Origin: Mytilus edulis
Taxonomy: Eukaryota > Mollusca > Bivalvia > Mytilida > Mytilidae
DNA: 64,000 bases
Direction: 5' to 3'
Assembly (NCBI RefSeq): GCF_963676685.1
Contig: NC_092344.1
Location: forward strand, 40,740,589-40,804,588
Made by a program: the position numbers and the translations under genes. Under the pieces are notes generated by a model. That model searched no databases. It worked only from the letters and a program-made list of their open reading frames with translations, and was not told the DNA's origin. Below are positions 12,222 through 22,572 of the stretch, piece after piece. Every line of letters begins with the position of its first letter. The first letter of the stretch is position 1.

Positions 12222-12896
12222 TATAACCAGTATATTTTAGATGCAAGAATGTTAAAATGTGGAATTCAAATAATTGTTATAATTTAGTATTAGTTAAGAT
12301 ATTTAGCACTAGCTTAAGAATTAATTTACTTGATAAATAGTTAATATAAATCTTCACAATTTTAGATAAAGTGTAAAGCAAATTATTATGTAATCCCCTG
12401 AGGCCTAAATAACAATAGAGAATTAAGGATTAGAGAAGTGCTATATATACAAAAGGGATTTCTTACTTTTTAAGATTTTAGGTTATGTCACAAAGACCTG
12501 ATATTTGGGAAAATAGATAAAATAGCATTATTATGTAAATTAGATAAATGAGTATTAATGTTATGTAAATTGAATTATAAAACATACAATATATATTAGT
12601 TGACCATGCAGTTTGGCAGATTTGCCTTATAGTCACGTATTGGACACTTGTGTTATAGACTTGGATTTATATTAGACATACTGTTTTATTATGTCTCATG
12701 AACTTATGTGATTATTGTGATTATTGTGATTGATAAACTATCATACTGAATGCTGATTTAATAAACATTATATATTGAACTTTGAATCTGTGTTACGTTA
12801 ACATGTATTCATATGAAAGCTACCAGCTAGTTCCCCCAACCTAGCAAGATGAGTAACCAGGTCAGGAACGAGCATAGTACTGGCCTTGGTTATACG
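12222..12896 (+). repeat. 3' LTR of Ty3/gypsy element
   Basis: Same length as the 5' LTR, with two mismatches. After it the interrupted satellite resumes (TTCACTTTAATTTTTTAAT), so the element sits inside a satellite unit. Confidence 0.95.
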
Positions 12897-13540
12897 GTTC
12901 ACTTTAATTTTTTAATAACTTTTTCAAATCAACTTGGATTTTATTAAAACTATTTAGCTACCTTTGTGATCTTACTAAATCCCAGGTAGTTATGAAGTTT
13001 TAAAATATTTTTTGGTCAAATTTAATGACATGACACTATACATGATTTAATTACATCAGTACACGTGAGTTTTACAGGTAAAAAGAAAGGCCTACTCTCG
13101 TGTATTACTTATCTAGTGAATTAAAAGCCCTGTGATTTAGATTTAACAGGATGTTGCAACTTTGAATAAATGTTATTTAGAAATTAAAACTCTCTGGTAG
13201 ATGTGATCTTTTTAATAAGTTTGCCCAAAGCAGAAGGTATTGCTTTATAAATCACCACAAATCAGAAGAACTATTTTAATAATTTCTAATGTTTCATCCC
13301 TTTTTGATATATTTATATAGTGTATATCAAAAGGAATAAAACATTAAAGGGAAACTTCGCAAAAAAATGAAAATTTTATATTATGTTTATTTGATATAAA
13401 TAATCATATATTCATTAAAATTATTGTTCAATTCTTCAATTATATTAATATTTTATATATACTTTTTCCCAAATTATGAGAAAAGATATATTTCTAATAT
13501 CGTAGCTTTTTGACCTAGGTTAATTAAATTCTTAAATTTG
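12897..13540. other. Partial satellite unit and loop of the foldback element
   Basis: The first ~80 bases continue the forward satellite. From about 13,000 the sequence is unique and AT-rich, with no reading frame. From about 13,540 the satellite reappears in reverse orientation, so this is the centre of the inverted repeat. Confidence 0.6.
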
Positions 13541-14400
13541 ACAGAAATACACAAAACAAAATAACAACCTATGATTCAGTAAGATCAATATATGCAAAGA
13601 TATTTGTAGAGTTTGATGAAAATCTAAGTTGATTTGAAAAAGTTATGAAAAGAATTAAAGTGTACCATCTCTATTTAGTCAAAACTGCAAATCCTAGCTT
13701 TTTTTACCTAGATTAAATTAATTCTTAAATTTGACAGCAATATAACAAACTTTATAACAACCTGGGATTCAGTAAGAAGAATACATCACCAAGATAGCTA
13801 TATAGTTTCAATAAAATCCAAGTTGAATTTAAAAAGTTATAAAAAAAATTAAAGTGTACTATCTCTATTTTGTTCGAACTGCAAATTCTAGCTTTTTTGA
13901 CCTAGATTAATTTAATTCTTAAATTTGACAGCAATGCAACAAAAAACAAAATGACCTGGGATTTAGTAAGCTTAGTATACATTTAAGATAGCTACATAGT
14001 TTGATGAAATCCAAGTTGATTTGAAAAAATTATTAAAAAAATTAAAGTGTACTATCTCTATTTTGTCCGAATTGCAAATCCTAGCCTTTTTTTTCCAAAA
14101 TGACTTTAATTCTTAAATTTTACAGCAATACAACAAAAAACTAAATGAAATGGGATTCAGTAAGCTTGATATATATCTAAGATATCTGCATAGTTTGATG
14201 AAAATCCAAGTTGATTTGAAAAAGTTATAAAAAAAATTAAAGATGCCTATCTGAATTTTTATATAATAATTTTTTTTTTTACATATTGTAAAATTAAATT
14301 CTTTCATTTCACAGCAATAAATCAAACTAGCTAATAAGCTTGAATTTTATAAGATCAATATTTAATTTAGTTAGATGGGCTGATTTACACCAGTCAAAAC
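13540..14400. repeat. 194-bp satellite array, right arm (reverse orientation)
   Basis: Reverse-complement satellite markers (GTTCGAACTGCAAATTC and variants) recur near 13676, 13872 and 14067, about 195 bp apart. The last ~300 bases mirror 2313-2560 of the left arm closely. These units are more divergent than those of the left arm. Confidence 0.88.
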
Positions 14401-14404
14401 TAAA

Positions 14405-14565
14405 TTTGAAGGTCAAGACTAATCGAGACAGGTCGAGACTGGTTGAGACTGAGTCGAGACTAGTCGAGACAGGTCGAGACTAGTCAAGACAGGTCGAGAC
14501 AGGTCGAGCCTTGGTCAAAACCATTTAAGTACAGTTAAGTACAGTCGAGACAATGTCGAGACAAT
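14405..14565. repeat. CGACT-type minisatellite, right arm
   Basis: Tandem GTCGAGACAGGTCGAGACTA-like units, the reverse complement of the left-arm array at 2030-2275. It is followed by GTGTGCTCGATTTTACTGG, which mirrors the left arm at about 2005-2030. Confidence 0.88.
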
Positions 14566-15019
14566 GTCGAGTAAAATGTGTGCTCGATTTTACTGGTCGA
14601 GCACAAAAACTGGTCAATTAGACTTTGAGGAGTTTGTAGTGATAGCAAATACACTTAATTTATAATGTTTTTTTTTAGAAATTAATGGATAACAAAAAAA
14701 TATCGGATTTTTGAAAAAAGGGAGAGGGTAAAAAATAATTGTCATGTCCCCAAGTACATTGACTTCTGATACCTCTCCGGAAATTCTCGAAAAATAATCC
14801 GACAACGGTTAATACTTCAGCTACGTTCTAAATGCCCGCGATTTCGCGGGTGTGTTTTAGAAGGTTTTAGTGGACAAACTGCGATATGAAGAGTTGCATT
14901 CATAGTGAACATTCTTTCAAACAATCATTTAAAGCAGTATAAACCGTCTTACAATGTGTCTGTGTATTTTTTTGAAAGTCGTGATCACCAATAGGTGCAT
15001 GCTTACGACGAATAAGTTC

Positions 15020-15397
15020 GTTTTTAGCTCACCTGGTCCAAAGGGCCAAGTGAGCTTTTCTCAACACTTGGCGTCGTCGTTAACTTTTACAAAAATCTTC
15101 TCCTCTGAAACTACTGGGTTAAACTACACCAAACTTGGCCACAATCATCATTGAGTATCTAGTTTAAAAAATGTGTCCAGTGACCCTGCCAATCAACCAA
15201 GATGGCCGCCATAGCAAAAAATAGAACATAAGGGTAAATGTAAATTTTGGCTATCTCTGAAACCAAAGCATTTAGAGCAAATCTGACATGGGGTAAAATT
15301 GTTTATCAGATTAAGATCGATCTGCCCTAAAATTTTCGGATGAATCGGAGATCCCCTTTAGGAGTAATTGCCCTTTATAGTCAACTTTTAACAATTT
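15020..15397. repeat. Bivalve interspersed repeat, first part
   Basis: Opens with AGCTCACCTGGTCCAAAGGG and contains AAGATGGCCGCC and 'CTGAAACCAAAGCATTTAGA'. I recognise this as a very common mussel repeat. It is cut at about 15397 by the LINE; the second half resumes at 18435. Confidence 0.8.
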
Positions 15398-15506
15398 GGT
15401 TAAAAGGTGATAAACCTAGACAGTTTATAAAAAGTTGGCGACCAATAAGTCTTTTGAATACAACATATAAACTAGCATCAAGTTTTAAAGCAGAGCGTAT
15501 CAAATC

Positions 15507-15603
15507 TGTGCTTTTCTACCTCAGGCATAGATTACCTTAGCTGTATTTGGCAACACTTTTAGGAATTTTTCTCAATGCTCTTCAACTTCGTACCTTATTT
15601 GGG

Positions 15604-15634
<31 letters not shown>

Positions 15635-15755
15635 ACTTTTTTGGATTCGAGCGTCACTGATGAGTCTTTTCTAGACGAAACGCGCGTCTGGCGTACATGT
15701 ATATATAAAATTTAATCCTGGTATCTATGATGAGTTTATTTTCTACCCATTATTA
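15507..15755 (+). mobile_element. Hammerhead-ribozyme repeat inserted in the LINE
   Basis: Begins CTTTTCTACCTCAGGCATAG and ends ATCTATGATGAGTTTATT. The same sequence occurs at 29342-29556 (plus) and diverged at 49440-49640 (minus). It interrupts the RT frame, which continues on both sides. It contains the hammerhead motif at 15651-15694 and a long T tract at 15605-15640. Confidence 0.85.
15651..15694 (+). ncRNA. Hammerhead ribozyme motif (intact core)
   Basis: Stem I strands GCGTCA (15651-15656) and TGGCGT (15689-15694) pair over six positions with wobbles. The core CTGATGA is 15657-15663. Stem II is GTCT/AGAC with a five-base loop, then GAAA (15677-15680). Stem III is the self-complementary ACGCGCGT, and the predicted cleavage site is GTC, after 15688. 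All invariant hammerhead bases are present. Stem III is so short that activity is likely to need dimer formation, as known for other short-stem-III hammerheads. Confidence 0.85.
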
Positions 15756-16537
15756 TTAGCAATGATCAGACAGGTTTTATTCCTGGAAGATATATTGGAG
15801 AAAACACTCGTCTCATATATGATATTTTATTCTATACAGAGGTAAATGATTTGCCAGGTCTCCTCCTTCTCATAGATTTTGAAAAAGCTTTTGATTCGGT
15901 ATCATGGAAATTCATAAATGAAGTATTAGACTTTTTCAATTTTGAACCCTCTATAAAACTTTGGATAAAGACCTTTTACACAATTATAAGCTCATCAGTA
16001 TCCCAAAACTGTTATTTATCAGATTTCTTTCAGATTCAAAGAGGCTGTAGACAAGGGGATCCTTTATCACCTTATATTTTTCTTTTATGTGCTGAAATTC
16101 TAGGAATATTAATCATAAAGAACAAAGAAATTCAAGGAATTAAAATTGATGACACAGAATATCTTATCTTCCAATACGCAGATGACACATCAATTATACT
16201 TGACGGTACACCTAAATATCTAGATGCATCTCTTCGATTACTCCCAAAATATGCTGAAATGTCTGGTCTCCATATGAACTTGGACAAAACAAAGGTGGTG
16301 TGGATAGGCAAAACAAAATATAGTCAAGACACAATATGTGTAAAATGGAGATTGGAATGGGGTTCCAGTAGGTTTACATTACTAGAAATAAACTTTTCTG
16401 TAAATTTGCATGAAATGTAACTGTTGAATTATGGTCCAAGATTTTAAGAAATTGAAAATATAATAAAAATTTGGTCTAAACAAACATTAACACCAGTTGG
16501 AAAAATAACTATAATTAAGACACTAATTATTTCAAAA

Positions 16538-17573
16538 TTGAACCATCTGTTTTTAACATTACAAGCACCATGGCAAAATACTTTAAAACAACTAACTGAC
16601 AAAATTTATTCATTTATTTGGGAAAACAAACCTGACAAGATAAAAAGAGAAATATTATGTTCTGAACACAAATTAGGAGGGCTGAAAATGATAGATATTG
16701 ACAAATATATAAAAGGATTGAAACTAACTTGGATAAGACGGTTGTTGAAAAACAACCCAAAACTAAATAAGCTATTAGAAAGTACTGAAAAAATTAGTAT
16801 TGAAAACCTAGTTTATTTAGGCCCAACAAAAAGATGTAAAAACCTTTTTGGGAAGAAGTTTTTAAAGCTTGGACAGATTTACAAAATAAATTCGTACCAA
16901 AAAATGAAGAAGAGTTTTTATCAGATTCGCTCTGGAATAATGAAAACATAAAAATAGGAACAACATCCATTTTCTATAAAGAATGGATAGATAAAGGGAT
17001 CTTTTTAATAAATGATTTACTAAACGATGAGGGAAAACTAATGACTTTTCAACAAATCCAAAACATTTATAAAATTAAGTCAAACTTTCTTACTTATAAT
17101 GGGGTCATTTCATCAATAAAATCATATAAAAAGGCTTTAAAAAACTATTTATCCATTAACAATTGTTATAAAACACTAGGACCGAATAATATAAGAATAT
17201 TTTTTTATCAAGAAAAGGCTCGAAAGATATGTATAATGTTTTATTTGAAAAAAGCAGTACTAAACTTAGATGTGAAGAAAAATGGTCCTTAACACTAAAC
17301 AAAACTTTTGATTGGAAAACTGTGCATAATATGTCTTTTTACTCCACAAAAATCTCAAAACTCCACTGGTTCCAATATAGAATAATACACAGAATATTGG
17401 GCACAAATACATTTTTATTTAAGATAAAAATAAAACAAAGCGATAAATGTACTTTCTGCAAAGAAGTTACTGAAGATATTGAACACATATTTTGGACATG
17501 CCATAAAATAGCAGATCTGTGGATAAGACTCATGGACTGGATTTATAACCAAACACAAAATTATTACATTTAA
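16538..17573 (+). pseudogene. LINE ORF2 C-terminal part in several frames
   Basis: Fragments at 16538-16951, 17041-17292 and 17229-17573 read HKLGGLKMIDIDKYIKGLKL and, at the end, CTFCKEVTEDIEHIFWTCHK, a C-x2-C-x7-H-x4-C zinc knuckle typical of LINE ORF2 ends. At least two frameshifts separate the pieces. Confidence 0.85.
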
Positions 17574-18434
17574 CATGGATATAATTTTGTTTGGAAATTT
17601 AGGAAAAACAGAAAATAATAAAATAAAAAACTTAATAATACTTTTATCAAAATTCTTTATCTATAGAACAAAACTGTGTGAAAATCAAGTAATTTTGCAG
17701 GGCTGAAAAACTATGAAAAAGAAAATCTAATACTAGAAAAGAATATATTTTTTAAAACAAAGCCTCTTCACATTGCCAACCTCTACTGGGACCCCTGGCT
17801 TCCATTATTAGAATAATTTACACTTAAGCAACTTAATTAGCATTACCCTATGTAATGTTATTGTGCTTTTTATTTTAGCCTTCTCACACCAACATATATG
17901 TTTTTATATAATATACTGTTATATGTTGTTTATTGTTTATTGTCTTTTGTTCTTGTTTTGTGCCTAAAATGCACATACATTCTTTAATATCTGTTTTGTG
18001 TTTGTATGAATTATTTACAATGGAAAACCAACTTTGCCAAATTTATTTAATGTTGTATCTTAAGAAAAAAATACTGCTGCCAAATTCCAAATTTCAAGGA
18101 CTTTTTATTTTTTATTTTTATGGGTTTTTTTTCTCTAGTTTTTTGTTTTGTTTTGTATTTGTGTTTTATTTATTTATTCTTTTCTCTTCTCTTCTCACTT
18201 CTCTCTTAAATAAAAAATTCTCACTTTATTGATCAACATTGAAATAATTGATACACAATAATATACTGTATATATATTTTATAATTTTGAATACTCACAA
18301 TTACTAACAATTTTTCTAAATATACAATCTTATGTTTAACGAGGCCGGGATAAGGTAGCGGTACTTTCTGTATCAAACTAACAAATGTGAAAGTTTTCAA
18401 TAAAGTATGTATAATTTAAAAAAAAAAACAAAAA

Positions 18435-19100
18435 AACTTTTAACTATTTTTTGTAAATTTTTGTTATCTTTTACAAAAATCTTCTCTGAAACTACAAGGA
18501 TAAACTTCACCAAACTTGTTCACAATCATCATTAGGGTATCTAGTTTAAAAAATGTGTCCGATGACCTCGCCCGTGAACCAAGATAGCCGACATGGCTAA
18601 AATAGTACATAGGGTAAAATGCAGTTTTTGCTCATATCTCTGAAACCAAAGCATTTAGAGCATATCTAAATTTTCAGACCAATCAGACAACTAGTTGTGG
18701 GTTACTGCCCCAGAATTGGTAATTTTAAGAAAATTTTGCAGCTTTTGGTTATTATCTTGAATATTATTATAGATAGAGATAAACTGTAAACAGCAATAAT
18801 ATAAAGGAAAGTAAGAGCTACAAATAAGTCACATGACCAATGTGGTCAATTGACCCCTTGAGGAGTTATTGCCCTTTGTAGTCAATTCTTAACAATTTTT
18901 ATAATTTTGTAAATTTTTACAAAATATTTTCCAGTCACTTCTGGGCCAATTTCATTATAGGTAGAGATAATTGTAAGCAGCAAGATTGTTCAGTAAAGTA
19001 AGATCTACGAACGCATCACCAACACCAAAACACAATTTTGTCATTAATCCTTCTGTGTCCTTTGCTTTATATGCACATAGACCAAGGTGAGCGACACAGG
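18435..19100. repeat. Bivalve interspersed repeat, second part
   Basis: Repeats the motifs of 15020-15397 (CAAACTTGTTCACAATCATC, AAACCAAAGCATTTAGAGCA), so the family is internally tandem. It ends near GACCAAGGTGAGCGACACAGG. Noncoding. Confidence 0.78.
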
Positions 19101-19489
19101 CTCTTAAGAGACTCGTTTGTTGTTGTTTTTGTTTACAAATGTAATTTCATGAAATTAAGTTTGTTAATTTGGGATTAAAATCTTAATTAAGGATATCTCA
19201 AATGATCTGCTTTATTTTGTTAATGAATTTAAGTCTGAATTAAAGTCTTCTATATGAAGAGAAATGGGGATACGGGGCAATTTTTGTCTACCCCGTATCA
19301 AAGAAAATATTTCAAACCTTACACAAGTACATCCGAAAAAATTCTCTTAATCTAGCTGATCATGAAATTTTACGCCCTCTTATTATGGTTTAAATTATTT
19401 CCTCTTCTTCAGAGTATAGTTCCTTGGAAATATCCTCATATATTTTGTCATTTTCTCCCTTACTTAGTAATTAAACATTGATACAAGAT

Positions 19490-19920
19490 CCTCACCACTT
19501 TGTAATAATCATTACTTGATTCAATATCATGACCACTTGGTTTGTAATTATAATTACTTGATTCAATATCTTCATCACTTAATTCATTATTATTGTTCAC
19601 TTGATATAATATCATCATCACTTGATTCTTTATTGTCATCACTTTATTCATTATTGTCATCACTCGATTCTCTTCATTAAATATTATCATTAATTGATTC
19701 ATAATTATCATTACTTAATTCATTATTATCATTACTTAATTCATTATTATCATTACTTAATTCATTATTATCATCACTTGATGCAATATCATCATCACTT
19801 GATTCATTATTATCATTACTTGATTCATTATCGATATAACTTATTTTATTATCAATTCTTGATTCAATATACTCATCGATTGATTCATTATTATCATTAC
19901 TTGATTCATTATTATTCATG
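19490..19920. repeat. Imperfect about 21-bp microsatellite-like array
   Basis: Tandem GATTCATTATTATCATTACTT-type units become more regular toward 19680-19920. Reading frames on both strands encode only low-complexity His/Tyr or Asn/Ser/Asp strings and are not called as genes. The 350 bases before it (19101-19489) show nothing recognisable. Confidence 0.85.
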
Positions 19921-19924
19921 ACCT

Positions 19925-20220
19925 TTACCTCCTGTCAGAATTTGGTTCCTGATATATAGATTTCAGTGTTCTGAATAAGTTTTTAAATCTAATATTTTCT
20001 CTTGTTGGCACACAAGAATCAACAGGCTGATCACATTCATCAGAAATCAGAGCAGGTCCATTGACAACCCCATTCAGCATTACATTGAGCATATCATTCT
20101 TCAAACTGTTTCGAAGGTAAGTTTTTATTATTTTAATCCTTGATGCTGCTCTTTCAGAACAGGCACTAGATACTGGAAGTGTATATATTAATTCTACCAG
20201 TAATATAAAAAAATCTATGT
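19925..20220 (-). pseudogene. hAT-type transposase C-terminal dimerisation fragment
   Basis: Minus-strand translation reads YTLPVSSACSERAASRIKII followed by KTYLRNSLKNDMLNVMLNGV. This fits the hAT C-terminal dimerisation motif (PVSSA-x-SER-x3-S-x2-K-I-x-K-T-x-LR). Only about 90 residues remain. The sequence upstream on the minus strand is a different interspersed repeat, so the rest of the transposase is missing. A host protein that uses this domain is a less likely alternative. Confidence 0.72.
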
Positions 20221-20319
20221 TCAGCTTAAGCATTTTCCTTCAAGTGCAGTCAGTCCTTCGATATGAGGAACTTTGGCTTTATTCATTAACAAACAAATAT
20301 AATTTTAAACAAATTCCAC

Positions 20320-20460
20320 TCAGCCATGAAATTTGGAAAAAAACCACACAAAATACTGAACGAGGAAAATTCAAAACAGAAAGTCCCCAATCAAATGGCG
20401 AAATCAAAAGCTCTAACACATCAAACTTTCTTTCTCTTGGATTGAAGATATTCAAGGCCA
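20320..20460 (-). repeat. Mussel interspersed repeat (AATACTGAACGAGGAAAATTC family)
   Basis: Related copies lie at 43880-44140, 52790-53000 (opposite strand), 56535-56800 and 62575-62660. All share the segment around GTCCATAATCACATGGCAAA. I recognise it as a common mussel repeat; no coding function. Confidence 0.7.
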
Positions 20461-22180
20461 TTAAAATAGGAATATATACATATGGAATCGTTTTGGGCTG
20501 TTAAGTAATAACATTATGTTAGCTAAGTTATACGTCTGTATGACCTCAGATAAAACAGTCCAATTCTTCCGAGAATGGGCATAATAAAATTCAGAATTAA
20601 CTCAAAGCCAACAGATGAGCTTCAATCATTCGCTTAAGCGAACCATATGCTGCACTGTCACTTTCACATGTGAAATTTAAAAATCGTCTATTAGAAATAA
20701 TCAACAATGCTTTTCAACATACAAAATGGTAGCATACGCTATAAATTTGTTACTTTGAGATACCATACTAGTCTAGTCAATCTAGCATAAATTTGACCCA
20801 AACATCGCAGTAATTGCAACAGAAGATTTTTAAGTTTTACTCTTTAGAATTATACCGCAAATTTACACAGAAAAAAGTCTAACAAAATCTAAATTGAGGA
20901 AAACTGAAACTCTAAAGGTGTTTTCATATCTTTACATGGCTCTGTACTCCTGTCATTTGTTTAATATCTGGTTGTTTTTATAGAGATTAAGATAACACGT
21001 TGTTGACAGCTAGTGTTACCCTATTTTTTAAAATTTTTATTTATTATATCATTTTTTTTTCACACATCGTTGTCAGTATAATGGAATTTATACAGCTGTC
21101 ATACAAGTGGGAGGTTTAGCTAGCTATAAATTTGTATTGCTTCAAATACTGTCTAACCTTCAGTGTGAAGAAAGACAAGCAGGACATTTTCTTTGAGGAG
21201 TTCAAGTTAGACCAAAACAATGGCAAACACAATGAGTTGCTTTAATTTTTGTTTTCTCTTCAAGGTTTTACTCCTTCGCCATCAAGTTTGCCTCACATTA
21301 CGCTTGCTCCATCAGTGTATAATCAGGATGCTGCATTCACGTTTAATTTTATGAACTCTAAATGTTCCATTATAACATTTAACAGTTCGTGAATTTGCGG
21401 AATCAGAATTGTCAATAGAAAAAAGAATATTTGGTATGATTGCCAATGAGACAATTCTTCACAAGAGACCAAATTACACCAAAAATTCAAGCAAATTTTC
21501 ATTATACAGTTCATCAATGTTTTTTTGCACTTTTAATGTTATTGTAAAGCAAGTTTCTGAAAATTTTCTAATTGGCTCTTCTACATATACACTTGATTAA
21601 ATGTTTTTTTTCAAATTGTGTTTTAATATGATAAACAGTCAATTCCCTGGTTTTCAGCAATTTTAAAGTTCTATAACCTATTGATGTTTGCCATGCTTTT
21701 CAAATGTTCACATATACCGAATAAGCTGTCTCTTGTGTGGGTACATTTGTCATTTCATATTTTCTTTTCATCATTTGGCTATTTATTATTATTTTTTTGT
21801 GTCCACCCGAAGACAGAAAGTGCTACTATCAAAAAGTAGTAGAAAGCCTACAATTTGTATGGAGTGGATTTTCAGGGTTTTATTGCTTCCCGAGTGTTGC
21901 AAACACCTACCGATCGTTTGTGTATGGATTGTTCTACATATCCGACTATACCTCGATGTTTATTCTCCCTCAGAATAACCCCTATTATCATATTTGTTCA
22001 GCTCTGATTCACTCCACTTTAAATATCAATGGATTCCATTCATAAATATTCTGACCAATCAAAATAACTTTTTCATTTTCATGGGAAGGGAGATAACTCT
22101 GACCTATTTTCATGTTATCTCTAAAAATAGAACAAGCACATGCTGTCTGCTATTTATATTTAATATGCAATACTTGGATT
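20461..22180. other. Gene-poor AT-rich stretch
   Basis: No reading frame has recognisable protein features. At 21420-21470 there is a fragment of the ATTGCCAATGAGACAATTCT mussel repeat. A short plus-strand stretch near 21168-21244 reads KKDKQDIFFEEFKLDQNNGK before a stop but has no other support. Confidence 0.5.
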
Positions 22181-22560
22181 GATTGATTGTTGGTTGCTTA
22201 ACGTCCAGTGGCAAATATTTCATGCATATTCAGGACGAGAACAAGTTCACAATAAATACAATAGGTAGGTTGTTGTAATAGAGGCCATCTAGGATGATGG
22301 TCGGGTAAATTTGGACTGCCACTGGAAAATGAGGGTATATATGGATAGGGACAGAAATTTTGCCTTGCAACAGGCCACCTACGGACCCCTCAAAGAGTTG
22401 TTGCAAGGGTTCTTAACGTGCAAAGAGCGTGGCACTCTCTTTACACGAGGCATCGGATTTTACGTCCCCTTCTGATGGACGTGACTGCGAACTTGATACA
22501 TCCCGCAAAGCCAAACGGACGCCCTACTTCAGCAAGCGTTTTACTACCGGTCGGGAGAAG
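22180..22560 (+). repeat. Mussel interspersed repeat (GGTTGCTTAACGTCCAGTGG family)
   Basis: The same order of motifs (ACGTCCAGTGGCAAATATTT, CAACAGGCC, CTCAAAGAGTTGTTGCAAGG, TTTAACGTGC) recurs at 59390-59640. The copy abuts the first RecQ-like exon. Confidence 0.75.
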
Positions 22561-22572
22561 ACCAAGTGACCA

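Larger units (their letters stand above)
1824..14750. mobile_element. Giant foldback element (long inverted repeat) with satellite arms
   Basis: The sequence from about 1,871 to 3,470 and 4,478 to 4,601 recurs in reverse complement from about 13,540 to 14,656. The outermost clear match is AAGTGTATTTGCTAT (1871-1885) against its complement at 14642-14656. Weaker similarity continues outward (GGACAATTATTT near 1825 and its complement near 14735). Going inward, each arm has CACTACAAACTCCTC, a CGACT-type minisatellite, then 194-bp satellite units. The natural loop is about 13,000-13,540. Without its two younger insertions (3471-4477 and 4602-12896) the structure would be about 3.5 kb. No transposase is seen, so it would be non-autonomous. 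Confidence 0.75.
15340..16420 (+). pseudogene. LINE reverse transcriptase, interrupted
   Basis: The N-terminal piece (to about 15506) reads KSWRPISLLNTTYKLASS, an RT motif. After the 15507-15755 insertion the frame resumes with DQTGFIPGRYIGENTRL, DFEKAFDSVSWK, CRQGDPLSPYIFLL and the catalytic QYADDTS. The motifs fit the L1/Tx1 side of LINE RTs by my reading. The frame is lost after about 16400. Non-functional. Confidence 0.88.
15398..18434 (+). mobile_element. Degraded L1-like non-LTR retrotransposon (LINE), 5'-truncated
   Basis: A 3-kb LINE 3' half. It ends in AATAAAG (about 18401) and a poly-A tail (18417-18434). The flanking AACTTTTAACAATTT (before) and AACTTTTAACTATTT (after) match at 14 of 15 positions and look like a target-site duplication. 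Coding is broken over several frames: RT fragments, connection region and a CCHC knuckle. The element starts inside the RT domain, so endonuclease and ORF1 are missing, as in typical 5' truncation. A hammerhead repeat has inserted at about 15507-15755. Confidence 0.88.

Noticed and set aside
19460..19921. Asn/Ser/Asp-rich and His/Tyr-rich frames on both strands
   Set aside because: Translations of a simple tandem repeat; no conserved features.
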